Shown: piece after piece, positions 11,166 to 23,300 of the stretch
Layout of the letters: the number at the start of each line of letters is the position of its first letter
Numbering within the stretch: the stretch's first letter is position 1
Assembly (NCBI GenBank): GCA_958450365.1
Contig: CAUEEP010000743.1
Coordinates: forward strand, 7,488,501-7,552,500
DNA: 64,000 bases
DNA from: Mesorhabditis belari
Taxonomy: Eukaryota > Nematoda > Chromadorea > Rhabditida > Rhabditidae
Reading direction: 5' to 3'
Made by a program: the position numbers and the translations under genes
The notes under the pieces: model-generated
Database searches by the model: none
Told to the model about the DNA's origin: nothing
What the model saw: only the letters and a program-made list of their open reading frames with translations

Positions 11166-11849
11166 AAAAGTTAACAAAACAAGTTAACAAATTAAGAACG
11201 GCAACAATTGAATGTATGCATAAGTACTTCAGAAACAAACCCGTCACATAAAAGAGATGACGTCATAATAAGAAAAACTTTCAAAAATTTTCTTTTTAAC
11301 ATCACTTGATGAGAATTGATTTTCGTCGCTTTTTAGTCTAATCATCGACAACAATCATTTCTTTCTTTTTTTTTTCATTTCTTTTCAATTTTTTCTTTTG
11401 ACGAACATCTTTTTGTATATATTACGTCCGTTATTGAATCTATTCAATAATAGACGTCTGTTTTTGAATCGTTCAACCCATATTTCAACAATTTCCAAAC
11501 TATATTACGAAATCCTCGAAACTAATGTATTTTTTTTCTTTTGTTTATTGAGCATCAATAAAAAAAAATACCGACTGGGGCTACCAGTGGTGAATTTATC
11601 GCATACACGAAATATATCAATCACAATACAACGACACACACAATACTAGGCTATATCTTAACTTAACCCACGTCATGACAGACGGCTCCCTAACCCTAAG
11701 CTCAATGGGGAACTAAATAGCTTTTTTGGTGGTGAAGGGAAGATGACGATGAAGGAGTGGCTTGTCACTTTAAAGAACTGGGGCCACAACCACCAGACTG
11801 CCCTCCAGAAAACCTCTCAACCCGAAGGGAAAGGAAATCCGAAGGGGGT

Positions 11850-11945
11850 GACCATGTCGCATGTGGGGTTCGAACCCTCGACCTTCCGATTAAGATAAAA
11901 GACACTTAACCAGTCAGCCACACGTGCTCCTCAATAAACAAAAGT
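11850..11945 (-). repeat. tRNA-like SINE head, minus strand
   Basis: Minus-strand GGCTGACTGGTTAAGTG (A box) and GAGGGTTCGAACCCCAC (B box) with near-complementary seven-base ends (GCACGTG / CACATGC, one mismatch). It could be a decayed tRNA, but the anticodon arm is not clean and the context is repeat-rich, so I call it SINE-derived. Confidence 0.55.
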
Positions 11946-12160
11946 AAATGAATAAAAACAAAAGAAAATGTAAATGAATAAAAACAAATATAAGCAAAAC
12001 TTATAAAAATTTAAATAAAGAAAAGTCAAATAGAAATGCGGAGTTAGCTAGGATTTAAATTAGAAAATTTAAATTTGAATAGAATTTGAAATTATACTTG
12101 CTAAAAACGATAGATCATTAAAAACAAAAAAAATCATTAAAGTAGGTTGGATGATTCAAA

Positions 12161-12250
12161 AACGGATTCAGAATTGGATTCAGAATTGGATTCAGAATTG
12201 GATTCAGAATTGGATTCAGAATTGGATTCAGAATTGGATTCAGAATTGGA
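12161..12250 (+). repeat. 12-bp minisatellite ATTGGATTCAGA
   Basis: About seven perfect tandem copies. It directly precedes a GACATCCGTTATTGAATC block that also occurs near 11424. Confidence 0.97.
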
Positions 12251-13313
12251 CATCCGTTATTGAATCTCTTCAATAATGAACGTCTGTTTCTGAATTTTCA
12301 ATTTCAAAAACAATTTTCAAAATCCGACGTAGCATACATAAATCAATTTTAGATGTTGATTAAAAGGCGTTTTTTAAAACTTCAAAAATCTGATGGTTCT
12401 GATGGTTAAGGTTTGAAAGTCTGATGGTTCTGATGGTTAAGGTTTGTCTGCTCCATTAGCTAATGGAGCAGACATCAGTGCTCTGAGAAAACTCCAAACT
12501 TAGACCGTTCAATTTTGGCTTCAGGTAAATTGAAATTGAGTAAATTGAAATTGAAATTGTAAATTGATGTCTCGAGATATCGATGTACTTTGACTATTCA
12601 TATTGTGTCTATTAAGGCCAAAAGAGACGGGAAAAGTCAAATGGAGAAGAGGAAGGGAAAGGGGTTGAAGAGGTCGCTCGATCATGTTTACTTAGCACCT
12701 TTCCTTCCTTTGAAACCTTTTCCCATTTCTTTCTTTTCATTTTTTAAAATCTGCCCAACATTTTTGTGCTTTGAGCCATCACTTTTTTTTCTTGCGAAAT
12801 TTCTCAAAAGTCTACACTTTTCTTCACTTACAAGAATTGAATCATTGCGCAAAGTTTGCGATTTCTTTTTATTGCTAAAGTATTTTCATCAACATCAATC
12901 CATTTTTTTTCAGCGCTTTCGAATTTGCAAGAAAATCGCTCTTTTTAGGGTGTTTGTTCAATCGATTCTTTCGTTCAATGTCACTTGCATTTCGCAAATT
13001 TTTGCTTTTTGCTTTTCAACTAATCAGCAAGCATTTTTTTTTCTTTTTAATGATAAGATTCTATGATAAAATTTGTGATGATGACTTGAATGAGTCACGA
13101 AAAGAAAACCGAGTCACAAACAAATCGAAGGATCGAATGTATTGATAAGCCGTGTTTTGTACTTTTGCGGGCATTTGTTTTTGCTCTCTTTTCCCCTTGA
13201 TTCCCTCGAGAATATTTCTTCACTTATATTTTTTTATTCTTTTATACATTATATCTGATTTCTATAATAATTCTTTAGAAAATTGATTTACAGAAAAAGG
13301 ATTTACAGAAAAA

Positions 13314-16300
13314 ATGGTTTTCCAAAAGCCGATTCCACCGCCGCCGTCGTCTTTAAAACCATCACAAAGTCAACCAACAAATAGCAACTCTGGTGGAAGT
13401 AAGTTTTTCAATTGAACAAAAAATTGAACAAATCTTATGCAACAATTCTTTTTTAGTATTTCTCGTTATTTTGTTTGTTTTTTATTTGTTATTTTGTTCT
13501 TTTTTTTTGTTCTTTTTTGTTCTTCTTTGTCCTATTTCATTCCATTCAATCAGCAAAGAAAAACTGAAGTAAAAGCAAAGAAATTAAGCATACTCTGAAA
13601 ATTTTTACAATTTTTAAACCAAAGTTTTTTTAAAAAATTTGATAGAGCAAGGTTAAGCTAACTTTTTTTAAAACAATTGACATGCGCAAAATGACGTATT
13701 GCCAATGGGAGAAGAAAGAGAAAAAACGAAAATCGATATCCACTAGAGAAACCTTTTGGGCTGGGTCAAACACAGCTTTCTCCCTCTTTTTTCAGACAAA
13801 AAAGGATTATTTTAATGACTATCTAGTTGTTTTTCTGTAATTATATTTCTATTTATACTTATATTTCTATTTATACTTATATTTTGTGAAAAAAAAATCG
13901 CTTTTTTTTTGATGAATAACGATGGAGTTTTTAAAGAACAAAGGTTTGAAATGTGTTCAGTTAGAAATTAAGAAGAAAAAAAATGAATGATTGAGTGATT
14001 GATTGATTGAATTGATTGAATTGAATGAAAATACATTTAAATATTTTATAAAAATAAAATCTAGTTTAAATACAATTTAGATGCCTCATTTGCTGCAGCA
14101 AAAGCACTCTTCGAAGCCTCGAAACGGCCGGAGGTGCGCAGTGCGGCCGTTTCTGCTTCACAAAATCCTGTAGTCAGGTTGTTATTTTATTTTCAATTCT
14201 ACAAGCTTTCAAAAAGATACGGTTCCAATACGCTTCCTATTTTGATCTAATACGGTTCCAATACGATTCCAATACGGTTCCAATACGGTTCCAATACGGT
14301 TCCAAGACGGTTCCAATACGGTTCTTATTTTGATCTAATACGGTTCCAATACGGTTCCAATACGATTCCAATATGATTCCAATACGGTTCCAATACGGTT
14401 CCAATACGGTTCTTATTTTGATCTAATACGGTTCCAATACGGTTCCAATACGATTCCAATACGATTCCAATATGGTTCCAATACGGTTCCAATACGGTTC
14501 CAATACGATTCCAATACGGTTCCAATACGGTTCCAATACGGTTCCAATACGGTTCTTGTTTTGATCTAATACGGTTCCAATACGCTTCCTATTTTGATCT
14601 AATACGGTTCCTATTTTTATCTTCTTTATAAATCAATCATAAAAGATTCCAGGAATGCGGCAAAATCAGCCGCTCAGGATCCTCAAACACGGCAACTTGT
14701 GATGGAGGCTTTAATGAAACAGCAAGCCCAACAGGTAGATCATAACTGAAAAATGAAATCAAATTATATTATATTTATTATTATAATTCTTTATTTATTA
14801 TAAACTTTACATATTTTATATTGATGTTAAACGTGTTTTTAGTCTGGAGTCGAAGCCGTTCGAACTGCTCCGAGTATGGCAAACGAGCGGCCGCCTCCCG
14901 TTCCTAGGCATGGCTCTGCCACAACTTCTTGTAATATTTTAAATCAAATTATTTATGCAATGTTCATTTAAATCAATTTTTTAGCTTCTACACTTTCTAA
15001 AACTGAATCCAAAAAGTCCGAATTCGATAACACGGTTACTGAATTTGCCTTAGCTCCTCCGGCTCCAACATACAAGCAAAAAGCGGTAAGCAACTAATTG
15101 ATAACAGAATTTTAAAGTTTTTCAGAGTTCCGGTAGTTTCTCGAGTGCTGGATTTGTCCCCACTCAGCCTTTCGTTTATCCAAGTGTCGCTGATGAACTA
15201 AAATCACTACAACTGAGCCCGAAGAAAAGCAGTAAGTAACCCTAGAACTTTCAATTCCAAATCCAAATTCCAAATTTCAATTTAGTCCTTTTAAATCCCA
15301 AAAATATTGTTTTGTTTGTTTCATTTTTGTTTTTGAAGCAAATCTTTTATGAAAAAAGTCTTTGTGGTGAAGATTGGCCACGTATCGACGGGCACTTTTG
15401 CTGGATAAACAGAATGTAGAGGAGAATCATGGAAAGGGCAGGCAGCTCATCGATTTCAGCCATTTATTCTATTCGTTTTTGATTTCATTCAAACTCTCTT
15501 CGTTATTTTGTCTGCACAGGGACGTCCTTTTCGGGCACACATTGGCAAATTTGTCTGTGTGTTTGAGCAGCCAACAGCAGCTGATGAACGTGCTCTTGCC
15601 GTGAAGGCCCCACATCGAATGGCATAACGGAGTTCCAATTCTGGCATTCTTTTATTCTACACTTTTCCATCTAATCCTATCTGACTCATTGCTTGTTTCG
15701 AAATTCCACAATCATTCGTAATATTGACTTTCATTTGCTTTCAAAATTGGCGTAATATTGGCTTTCATTTAATACTTGCTATCTCACTATGGAACTCTTG
15801 GAGCGTATTTTCTGCTGTACTGAAGCTAAAGAAACTTATCATGCGCACTCGATTGCTCCCCCGCGACCATCGAAGCCTCATTTTGCATTCACTGAAGATC
15901 CAGGTTGCAAGCTGAGCAACCCAGCAATCATTGCCACCACTCCGATCGGCACTCGACCAAACTCGAGCACGAATTTGGCTGTGATTGACGGAGATTTGGA
16001 TGAACGACAGGAATCCTATTTGCCGGTGCAAGTGAATCCGGCAAGGCCGACGGAATTCTCCATCGAAAATCCATTGTTTCAAATGAGTGAAGAGAGAAAA
16101 GTGATCGATGATTGGACGTCGATCGAACTAGCGACGACACCTTTGAGATATGGAAATCAAATGAAAACCCCATTGCATGGAATGCCCGTTATTCACAACT
16201 TGGCCACACCTGGCGGTGGTCCATTTATACCAGTTATTCCAAGACGAAAAACATTCAGTCATTTGGGAGATTCACTTGAAACCCCATCAACTAAACCAGT

Positions 16301-18671
16301 CGTACCAGCTCGTCCTCTTTCATCAAGCCTTTCTCTCAGTCATGATTTGCATAAAGTTACGATTGCTAAAGAAAAACTAAAGCAAATTCCTGGAAATCCC
16401 CCAAAAAGTGAGGAATAAGAGATAGCTTTTAAAATAAAATTTAAAATAAAATTTTAGCACCAGCACGTCCTCCACCAGCAAATCGAGGGCAAATCTCACC
16501 GACTAATGTGAGTCATTTTTTGGCTTTTTATGAGTCAAGTTTATTCAGGATCCTTATGCGGTAGTGCTCTATCCATTCACTGGGTCACAATTTGATGAGC
16601 TTTCTTGTGACGCTGGTGATAAAGTTCTTTTAAAGAGAGAGGTCGACGATCAATGGATTTATGGTGAACAATCGAGGAAAACTAGAATCAATGAGCTGTT
16701 TTTAGGAATGAATACACGAACGGGTCAACATGGAATCATGCCCTTATCTTATCTTGATGTTAAAGTGCCTCTTGTGCCAACTCAGGTTTGAAACAAGGTC
16801 TTCGTTTAAGCAAGGATTAAGCAAGCAAGCAAGGATTCGTTTAATCAAGCAACTTCCCCCTTTTTTACCTTTTATTTAACTCCCTCTCGGGGAAGGGAGA
16901 TTAAGTGCGTTTTGGTGTAAAATGGTTAGCACATTTACCCGATAAGCGAAAGGTTGAGGGTTCGAGTCACCGGCGGTGTTCTTGATCTGCGCTAGTTTTA
17001 ACTAGTTTGCCGTTGTCAATCTACGAATTTTACTCGTTTGAAAAACGTTGCTTTTGCTTAATTCGATCGAAAATTTGATTTCGAGTCGAATGAAAGCAAA
17101 AGCAACGTTTTTCAAACAAATCCGGCTAGATACGAGCAAAATTCGTAGATTGCCAACGGCAAAATCGACTGAAAAAGCGGCGGAGTTAACATGGCTGAGT
17201 TTTACAACGGTAAAAGTGTACAGTTGCGTAGTTTTATTGGAAATTTGGTGAAAACTCAAAAATAAACTAAACTATTATGGTCATTTGATAAGCCTGAATC
17301 TTCTCTTGAAAACTAGAAGAAAGTTATCGACTAACTTTCTCCGAAATCAATAAAAAAAAGCTTACAGAAAGGTGCCAACGTAACGACAGCTTTATATGAT
17401 TACACAACGGGTGTTGATGGTGATTTACAAGTAAGTTTAAAATGATAAACAAAGAAATCAATTCCTTTTTAGTTCCGAGCCGGTGACTTGATTGATATTG
17501 TTGAATGGGTGGATGAGCAATGGCTTCGAGGACGAATCGGCTCTGCAACAGGGATCTTTCCGGCAAATTTCGTGGATAGTCAGGTTGAAAAAACTCGATT
17601 TTCAAACGAAAATGTCTGAAAATTCAGAGTTTAACCTCGATTTCAAAACCTTTGAGATCACCGATGAAAAGTTCGCCAAGCAAGGAAACCGTTACCGTGG
17701 CTTATGATTACAATACCGGGGTTGGTTTGAAAAAACTGGAGCATCAACAACCAATATTAGAAGCTTGATGAAAAATAGAATTTGTAAACAATTGCAGATG
17801 GCTGAAGATCTAGTTTGTCGAGCTGGTGACGTCGTTGAAGTTGTTGAAAGGTAAGGAAACTAAAAACTAAAACAGATTTCAAATGAATCAAGGTTGGACT
17901 CGAATTGGATCAAAGGAAGACTTCGCGGTCAAACTGGAATGATTCCTACAACATTCTTGCAGGTTTGAGGAACAGAATTTGAGTGTAAACATGAGTGTAA
18001 GCTTATAGAGCATAAACGCTTGTAGAAACTCGTAGAATGGCTATTTGTTTTTTGAATTGGGACTCCGTTATGCCAGAATTGGGACTCCGTTATGCCATTC
18101 GATGTGGGGCCTTCACGGCAAGAGCACGTTCATCAGCTGTTGTTGGCTGCTCAAACACACAGACAAATTTGCCAATGTGTGCCCGAATTTGCCAATGTGT
18201 GCCTCACTGTTTTTACCCACTATTTTTACCAAAAAAATCGAGTCAAGTTTGGAGTTTTGAATGGCAGAAAGATCAAACAAATCCACCATTTAGGAAATAT
18301 AACCAAACAAAACAAAACTCTAAACAAAACTATTTTAAAATTCTGTAAACTTTTCAGGATTCAAGCGATAATCGAAAATCGATGAGTGGATTCGTTGAAC
18401 GAGAAATGACAGTGATCAGCGACTACGCTTCTCATGAACCTGGACATCTCAGTGTTACTCGTGGAGATAAAGTGAAAATTGTTGAAGAGGTACTTTAGAA
18501 TTTGATATAATAGAGTTTATGATATAATAATTTGATATAATATAATAGAATAATATAATAGAATTTATGATTTCAATTCAGCTTGACGACTATTGGTACA
18601 AGGGGAAACCATTGGATTCCGTCTTTCGATTCATGGAGCCTGGATTTATTCCAAAACATTGTGTACAATAA
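13314..18671 (+). CDS. Adaptor protein with four C-terminal SH3 domains
   Basis: Seventeen exons join in phase to about 665 residues: 13314-13398, 14081-14177, 14653-14734, 14843-14930, 14985-15085, 15126-15231, 15826-16407, 16458-16507, 16549-16663, 16706-16785, 17368-17430, 17473-17583, 17628-17720, 17798-17850, 17893-17962, 18358-18489, 18582-18671. The N-terminal 400 residues are Pro/Ser/Ala-rich with polyproline (PIPPPPSSL, RPPPVPR). SH3 domains follow at about 398-462 (VVLYPFTGSQFDELSCDAGD), 463-520 (ALYDYTTG, IFPANFVDS), 540-592 (VAYDYNTG, GMIPTTFLQ) and 608-665 (PGFIPKHCVQ). The layout resembles SH3D19/Eve-1-type or CIN85-type adaptors that link receptors, endocytosis and actin; I cannot pick the orthologue. 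The large exon has an in-frame upstream ATG (15789) and may be an alternative first exon. The stop overlaps AATAAA (18667). Confidence 0.88.
14212..14610 (-). repeat. TACGGTTCCAA array (inverse of the 9.5-kb array)
   Basis: Dozens of TACGGTTCCAA units with CTTATTTTGATCTAA interruptions, in SH3-gene intron 14178-14652. Same unit and interruption as 9512-9740 but opposite orientation. Confidence 0.95.
15530..15645. repeat. Left half of an intragenic inverted repeat pair
   Basis: The block from GGGCACACATTGGCAAATTT to ACGGAGTTCCAATTCTGGC matches, in reverse, 18055-18200 near the end of the same gene. Both halves are intronic. It contains a readable but unrecognised coding-like segment on the minus strand. 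Confidence 0.8.
16905..17165 (+). repeat. tRNA-headed SINE followed by a hairpin
   Basis: The head has AATGGTTAGCACATTTACC (A box) and GAGGGTTCGAGTCACC (B box), then CTTGATCTGCGCTAGTTTTA. From about 17018 an inverted repeat (AATCTACGAATTTTACTCG / CGAGCAAAATTCGTAGATT) closes at 17152. It occupies SH3 intron 16786-17367. Confidence 0.65.
18055..18200. repeat. Right half of the intragenic inverted repeat pair
   Basis: Reverse complement of 15530-15645, with an extra tandem copy of GGGACTCCGTTATGCCA at its left edge and of GAATTTGCCAATGTGTGCC at its right edge. It lies in the intron before the fourth SH3 domain. Confidence 0.8.
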
Positions 18672-18840
18672 AATATTTAGAGCTTTGCAAATAAATTCTG
18701 TCGCATTTTTTTGAATATTAATGACAAAGATATTTATGAAAAAGAACAGAGAAATGAAAGAGAAATAAAAGAATGAAAGCAACGGCTAAAAAGGATAACT
18801 AACCGGCTTGGCTGTGATGAATAAGTACAATACAGTAATA

Positions 18841-19380
18841 TTGGGTTGGTGAATTGAAAACTGCCGGCTATTGTCATATGTGACAGTTTGAGCACTTTCT
18901 TCAAAAGAAACCCATTTTGGTGTCAATGGAAAAGTTGTAGAGAATCAAAAATCAAGATTATATCCAAATTTTCAGAGCGATTCAAAAACTGGTTTTCAAG
19001 AAATGCCAAATTTATGAATTTTCACAAAACTTGCATTTTAAGCGAAACTACTACGTGTATCTTTTTGGAAATTTGGCTATAAGCCTCATTTTTGATTCTC
19101 TACAACTTTTCTATTAACACCAAAATGGGTTTCTTTTGAAGAAAGTGCTCAAACTGAGACATCTCGACATCTCCAGTCCTCCATTTTTGAGTCTCACACT
19201 TGTATCACACACAAACCAAAATCCTACTAGAATCCAAAATCCGAAAGAAGAATCCGCAAATTGCCTGTAAAATGGGCAGAAGTCGTCAATAATAATGGAA
19301 ATTATTTGGAATGAATTCATAGTTTTATGTTGAATAAATTTTAGTTCAAAGTCTGGCAGCTTTCAATTCACCAACCCAAT
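18841..19380. mobile_element. Mariner-like MITE TTGGGTTGGTGAATTG, copy 1
   Basis: Terminal repeats TTGGGTTGGTGAATTGAAA and TTTCAATTCACCAACCCAA, flanked by TA, with an inner inverted repeat of about 70 bp (TTTGAGCACTTTCTTCAAAA). A second full copy is at 50345-50883. Confidence 0.92.
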
Positions 19381-19574
19381 ATATTATAATTATTTAACAG
19401 TAGACAAAAGTGCTACGGTAGAATAGCCAACAATTGAATTAGCACGAATCTTATCGATAAGCGAATCTGCTTACACCCTCAACAACAAGTTTTAGGGCTC
19501 ACCGAAGCCGGACTCACTCCCAGTCAGATTCCCTATATCCCACTTGTGAAACTCACCGCGTTTTGCTTTACTTC

Positions 19575-19720
19575 TTTAGTGAAATCCGCAAATTGCCTGT
19601 AAAATGGACAGAAGTCGTCAATAATAATGGAGATTATTTGGAATGAATTTATGGTTTTATGTTGAATAAATTTTAGTTCAAAGTCCCGCAGTTTTCAATT
19701 CAATTCACCAACCGAATACA
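19575..19720. repeat. Right-end fragment of the same MITE
   Basis: Matches the last 140 bases of the 18841-19380 element, including GAAGTCGTCAATAATAATGG, only 200 bp downstream of it, with a small ATTCA duplication in the terminal repeat. The region 19381-20329 otherwise shows nothing. Confidence 0.85.
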
Positions 19721-20329
19721 ATAACTTCCAGATCAAAAGATCCTACAAAATGTTTGCCAAAAGTTCTTGAAAACTTTAGCTAATAGTTGTTACTCTTTTC
19801 CAATTAAAGAAACGAATGTAGGCTTTTCAGCACCTCAAAATCCCAACATGTTGACCCAAAGCCTAACTCTTGCCTCTCTGTATATTTTTAACAATTCACA
19901 ATTTAAATATTATAACAAAACCATCATGAAGTTACCTAGAGAGAGAGGGTAAAATGAGAAAAAATAGGAAAAGGGACAAGGAATGAGCACCGCCCATTCT
20001 TGCCCCGCCCTCTCTCCTCCCATCTCCGACCTCTTGAGAGTTTGCGCTTCAATTTTTTCCTAATTTCACCGCAAACAATAATCTTCCAAAGTTTAAATCA
20101 TTTTTGACTAACAAAGACATTCTTTTGCCATTAACTAACATGCTTTGTTCATTCAACTTTTAAAATCATTAGAACATTTCTAGTTATAGACTCCAGAAAA
20201 TCTTTTCGTTTCTCTTCATAATTTCGTTGGAAAATAACAAATTCATCAATGAATCAACTAAGCTATTGAAAAATTTTAGTTAAAACTAGCAAGAGTGTTG
20301 GAAAGGTTAATCGAGGGTGCCTTGGGGCC

Positions 20330-23300
20330 ATGTCGGAAGCGCTTACATCGCTCGCTTGCCGCCACATGGGCGCCCAGCTCTCCGCTGAGGCGTTTCGATC
20401 GACCGCCTGTGCCCAATGTCTTTCATTCATCTATTTAATCACTCTACCCTTCAGCGCCATTCTTCATACTCAACTCTGCCCGAATGGTCTCCTCATTTGC
20501 CCGTCTCGTGACGATGAGCCCCATCTATGCACGTGCTCAAACCCAAGCCGCGTCTTCAACGTACCCGAGTTTGCGCTCAATCGGTGAGAACTCTTTGAAC
20601 AAAGTTTCTCATTCAAAAATCTCTTCTTAAACTAATCTCCCCAAACTTTTTGTTTAATCCAAATTTATAGTTCAAACAACTATAAAGGAACTATAAAGGA
20701 ACTATAAAGGAACTATAAAGGAGCTTTAAAGGAGCTTTAAAGGAGCTTTAAAGGAGCTTTAAAGGAACTATAAAGGAGCTTTAAAAGAACTAAATAGGAA
20801 CTATAAAGGAACTATAAAAGAGCTCGAACAGCTCAGAGAAATTTAAGCCTTCTCATCTAGGCGTTATTTTTGACACGAATGACTTTGTGTCTCTTTCAAA
20901 AAGAATTGTCTTTTCTCTACTTCCATGCATTCCAAGCACATCTATACATTTTTTCTCTTAAACTTAGAATTTAGTTTTATCCTTTTTCAAAAAATCGGAA
21001 GCATTGCTTTTGCATTTAAAAAGTACGCTGTTTAAACATTTGGGGGGGTTTTTTTTTCTGACCGTTTTTCCTTCATAAATGAGATTTTCTAGTTATTAAT
21101 GCCAAATTGTAACCCTGAGATTGATTGTAATGGATGATTTGTTTCCCCCTCCAAAACAAACGGACAAATTTCTCAAGACTTTTTTGTCGATGTATTCAAC
21201 GGCAAGACAAATCGATTTTGAAGGGGTTTTTTTTTGCATTAACAACAATGAAAAGAGACGATCATGTGCACATGAATGAGTCAACCAATCGTCTTCCTTT
21301 CCTTCGATTGAGAATTTCTTGTAATAAGCAAAAATCAAATTCTGTTATTTGGAAGAAAAATCAGCGTCCCTCTTTTTTTCTTTTTCTTGTCAAGGAAAGG
21401 CTTTTTGAAACAATGCCGATCGAATTTCAATGCTCGCTGAAAGGCTTTTTGGCTTTTAAAATGAAATCACAAGACTTTTCACTCAAAAAAATGTGAATAC
21501 CAAAATAAAAGCACTATTCGTAGTGGTTATTTTTGTAGTTCAAGACCTTTTCTCTCATTTTCGAGGGGATCTGGAAAAGAAAAAACTCGCAACATTATCC
21601 ATTAAATGCAATTTTCGAGAATTGAATCTCCTCTCTCTCTCTTCATCGTTTTAATTTCTAAAATTACGAGATCTCCTCTCTTTTTTCCTAACAACTAAGC
21701 CATAAGAAAAGTCGAAAGAAATCAACGAAAACAAGAAATTTCAATAGCCAATTTCAATAATGAGGCCCACGTTTTCCATTCGACTACAAGGATTCGGGGT
21801 ATTTTTTTTAAGTGATTTCCCCATCCTCCTAATTCCCATCTTTCCACAAATTGATAGCAGCTTTTCACCTAGAAATAGTGTGATTAATTGAGTGAGAAAA
21901 AAAATGGAATAAAAAGATTTGTGCTGTGGAATTCTTTTCTCCCCTTTCTAGAGAGCGATTTTCCATGCCTCGACGCGTCCTGAGGGGCACTTTAGGCACA
22001 CTTTTTGGCAACATTTGAATTGAAGGGAAGGGAGAAAACGAAAGGGCGAAAGTTTTGTTCTCCCCTCCTTTACTCACACAAAATATGATTGCTCGAAGTA
22101 TTTTCAGTCCTTTCTTCTCTCTCCCAGAAATCTTTGCTGACCCGCCTTCTATTTTCTCCGTCTCCTCAGGGAAAGATTCGAGTTCGCTGAAAGTTTACTC
22201 AAGAAAAGATTCTCTCTCAAGCGCTCTTTGAAAGATTCCTTGCCTCCTCCTACTGTATGCATCATTGCTTGGGGCACATCGTTGTCTCCAACGAGTTGAG
22301 AATAAGCAATGAGCTTGCCTAGTGTTTTTTTTTTCTCCATCCACACCCAAATCTCACCTTCTATACCTTAAATGTTTCCGCGAAAAGGCTGAGAGAAAAA
22401 CAAATTAAAGGAAAATAGTGTAGAGTCCAGTCCGGATGTTTCTCCCTATTTTCAATTTTATCGTGACAATTTTAAAAAGCTGAAAAAAGTGGAGAAAAAA
22501 GTCAAAATTAGGGTTCTCTTGTGTGTTTCTCTTTACTTTCAAAGAGTTGAAGTAAACTTTGTCGAGGATTTGACCAAATTGAATAGAATGTGTGGGGGGA
22601 CTAGGTGCTGAAAAAAGGCGACAGAGCGTTTCTTTTCTCATCTATGAAAGGGCTTTGTGTGTGTCATTGGGCTGTCAACAGGCGCTCATCTGTGGTTGGC
22701 AACTTGGGCCATCCTGGCTAGTGGCTATCGTTTCATCAGCAGCTGGGCTATTTTATCTAAAGAAATTTGGTTCAACTAGTTCATTTTCGGAAATTCTTGC
22801 AAAAAGCTTTTGTTGACAAATACAAAAAAGAGTCGCTTATTTCTGGCCTTGGGTAATTGAACCAGAAAGGTTCGTCGATTCCTGACTATATGGAGACCCC
22901 GTGTGCCAGATCGCAAATTTTCCTACCAAACACATGTTGAGCACGCACAAGTTTCAACGTACTTTGAACTTTCGTGACCTGGTACACTAAAATCGAAGAC
23001 GATGATGATGATTCCGATGACACGGGGGAAAAAGGCGATGATCTGGGGGAAAAAAAGTTCAATGAACTTTTTGAAATGAAAGAATGAAATGAAAGAGATC
23101 TGGAAAAGGATCACTGGTGTTCCGGTAGGACTTTTAGCTTGCTTTTTGATTTAAAGAAAGAAAGAAAAACTCGATTCGCAACTATCCCCATCCATCATAC
23201 GTGCCCAGTTTTTGAGGCTCTCGGCAGCTGCCATCAAAAACTGAGATTGGTCCCTGATAGGCGGTGGGGATCCTCACCTTTTCTCACTCACACAAAACAA

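Larger units (their letters stand above)
10881..13313. other. Intergenic region, no gene recognised
   Basis: This 2.4-kb stretch separates the divergently transcribed TTR and SH3 genes and must contain the TTR signal-peptide exon and both promoters. It contains the repeats listed separately, a pair of similar blocks (TCCGTTATTGAATCTATTCA at 11427 and a close copy at 12252), and a TCTGATGGTTCTGATGGTTA duplication at 12391/12419. The open frame 12590-13066 has low-complexity composition and no family resemblance. Confidence 0.6.

Noticed and set aside
10999..11247. Hydrophobic minus-strand frame as the missing TTR signal peptide
   Set aside because: The first 20 residues could pass as a signal, but the frame soon enters the AAAG microsatellite and no donor of the needed phase was found, so it was not joined.
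11850..11945. Functional tRNA gene
   Set aside because: A and B boxes exist, but stems are imperfect and similar units elsewhere carry SINE tails.
15765..16173. Minus-strand open frames opposite the large SH3-gene exon
   Set aside because: Shadows of a 582-base coding exon; no support as antisense genes.
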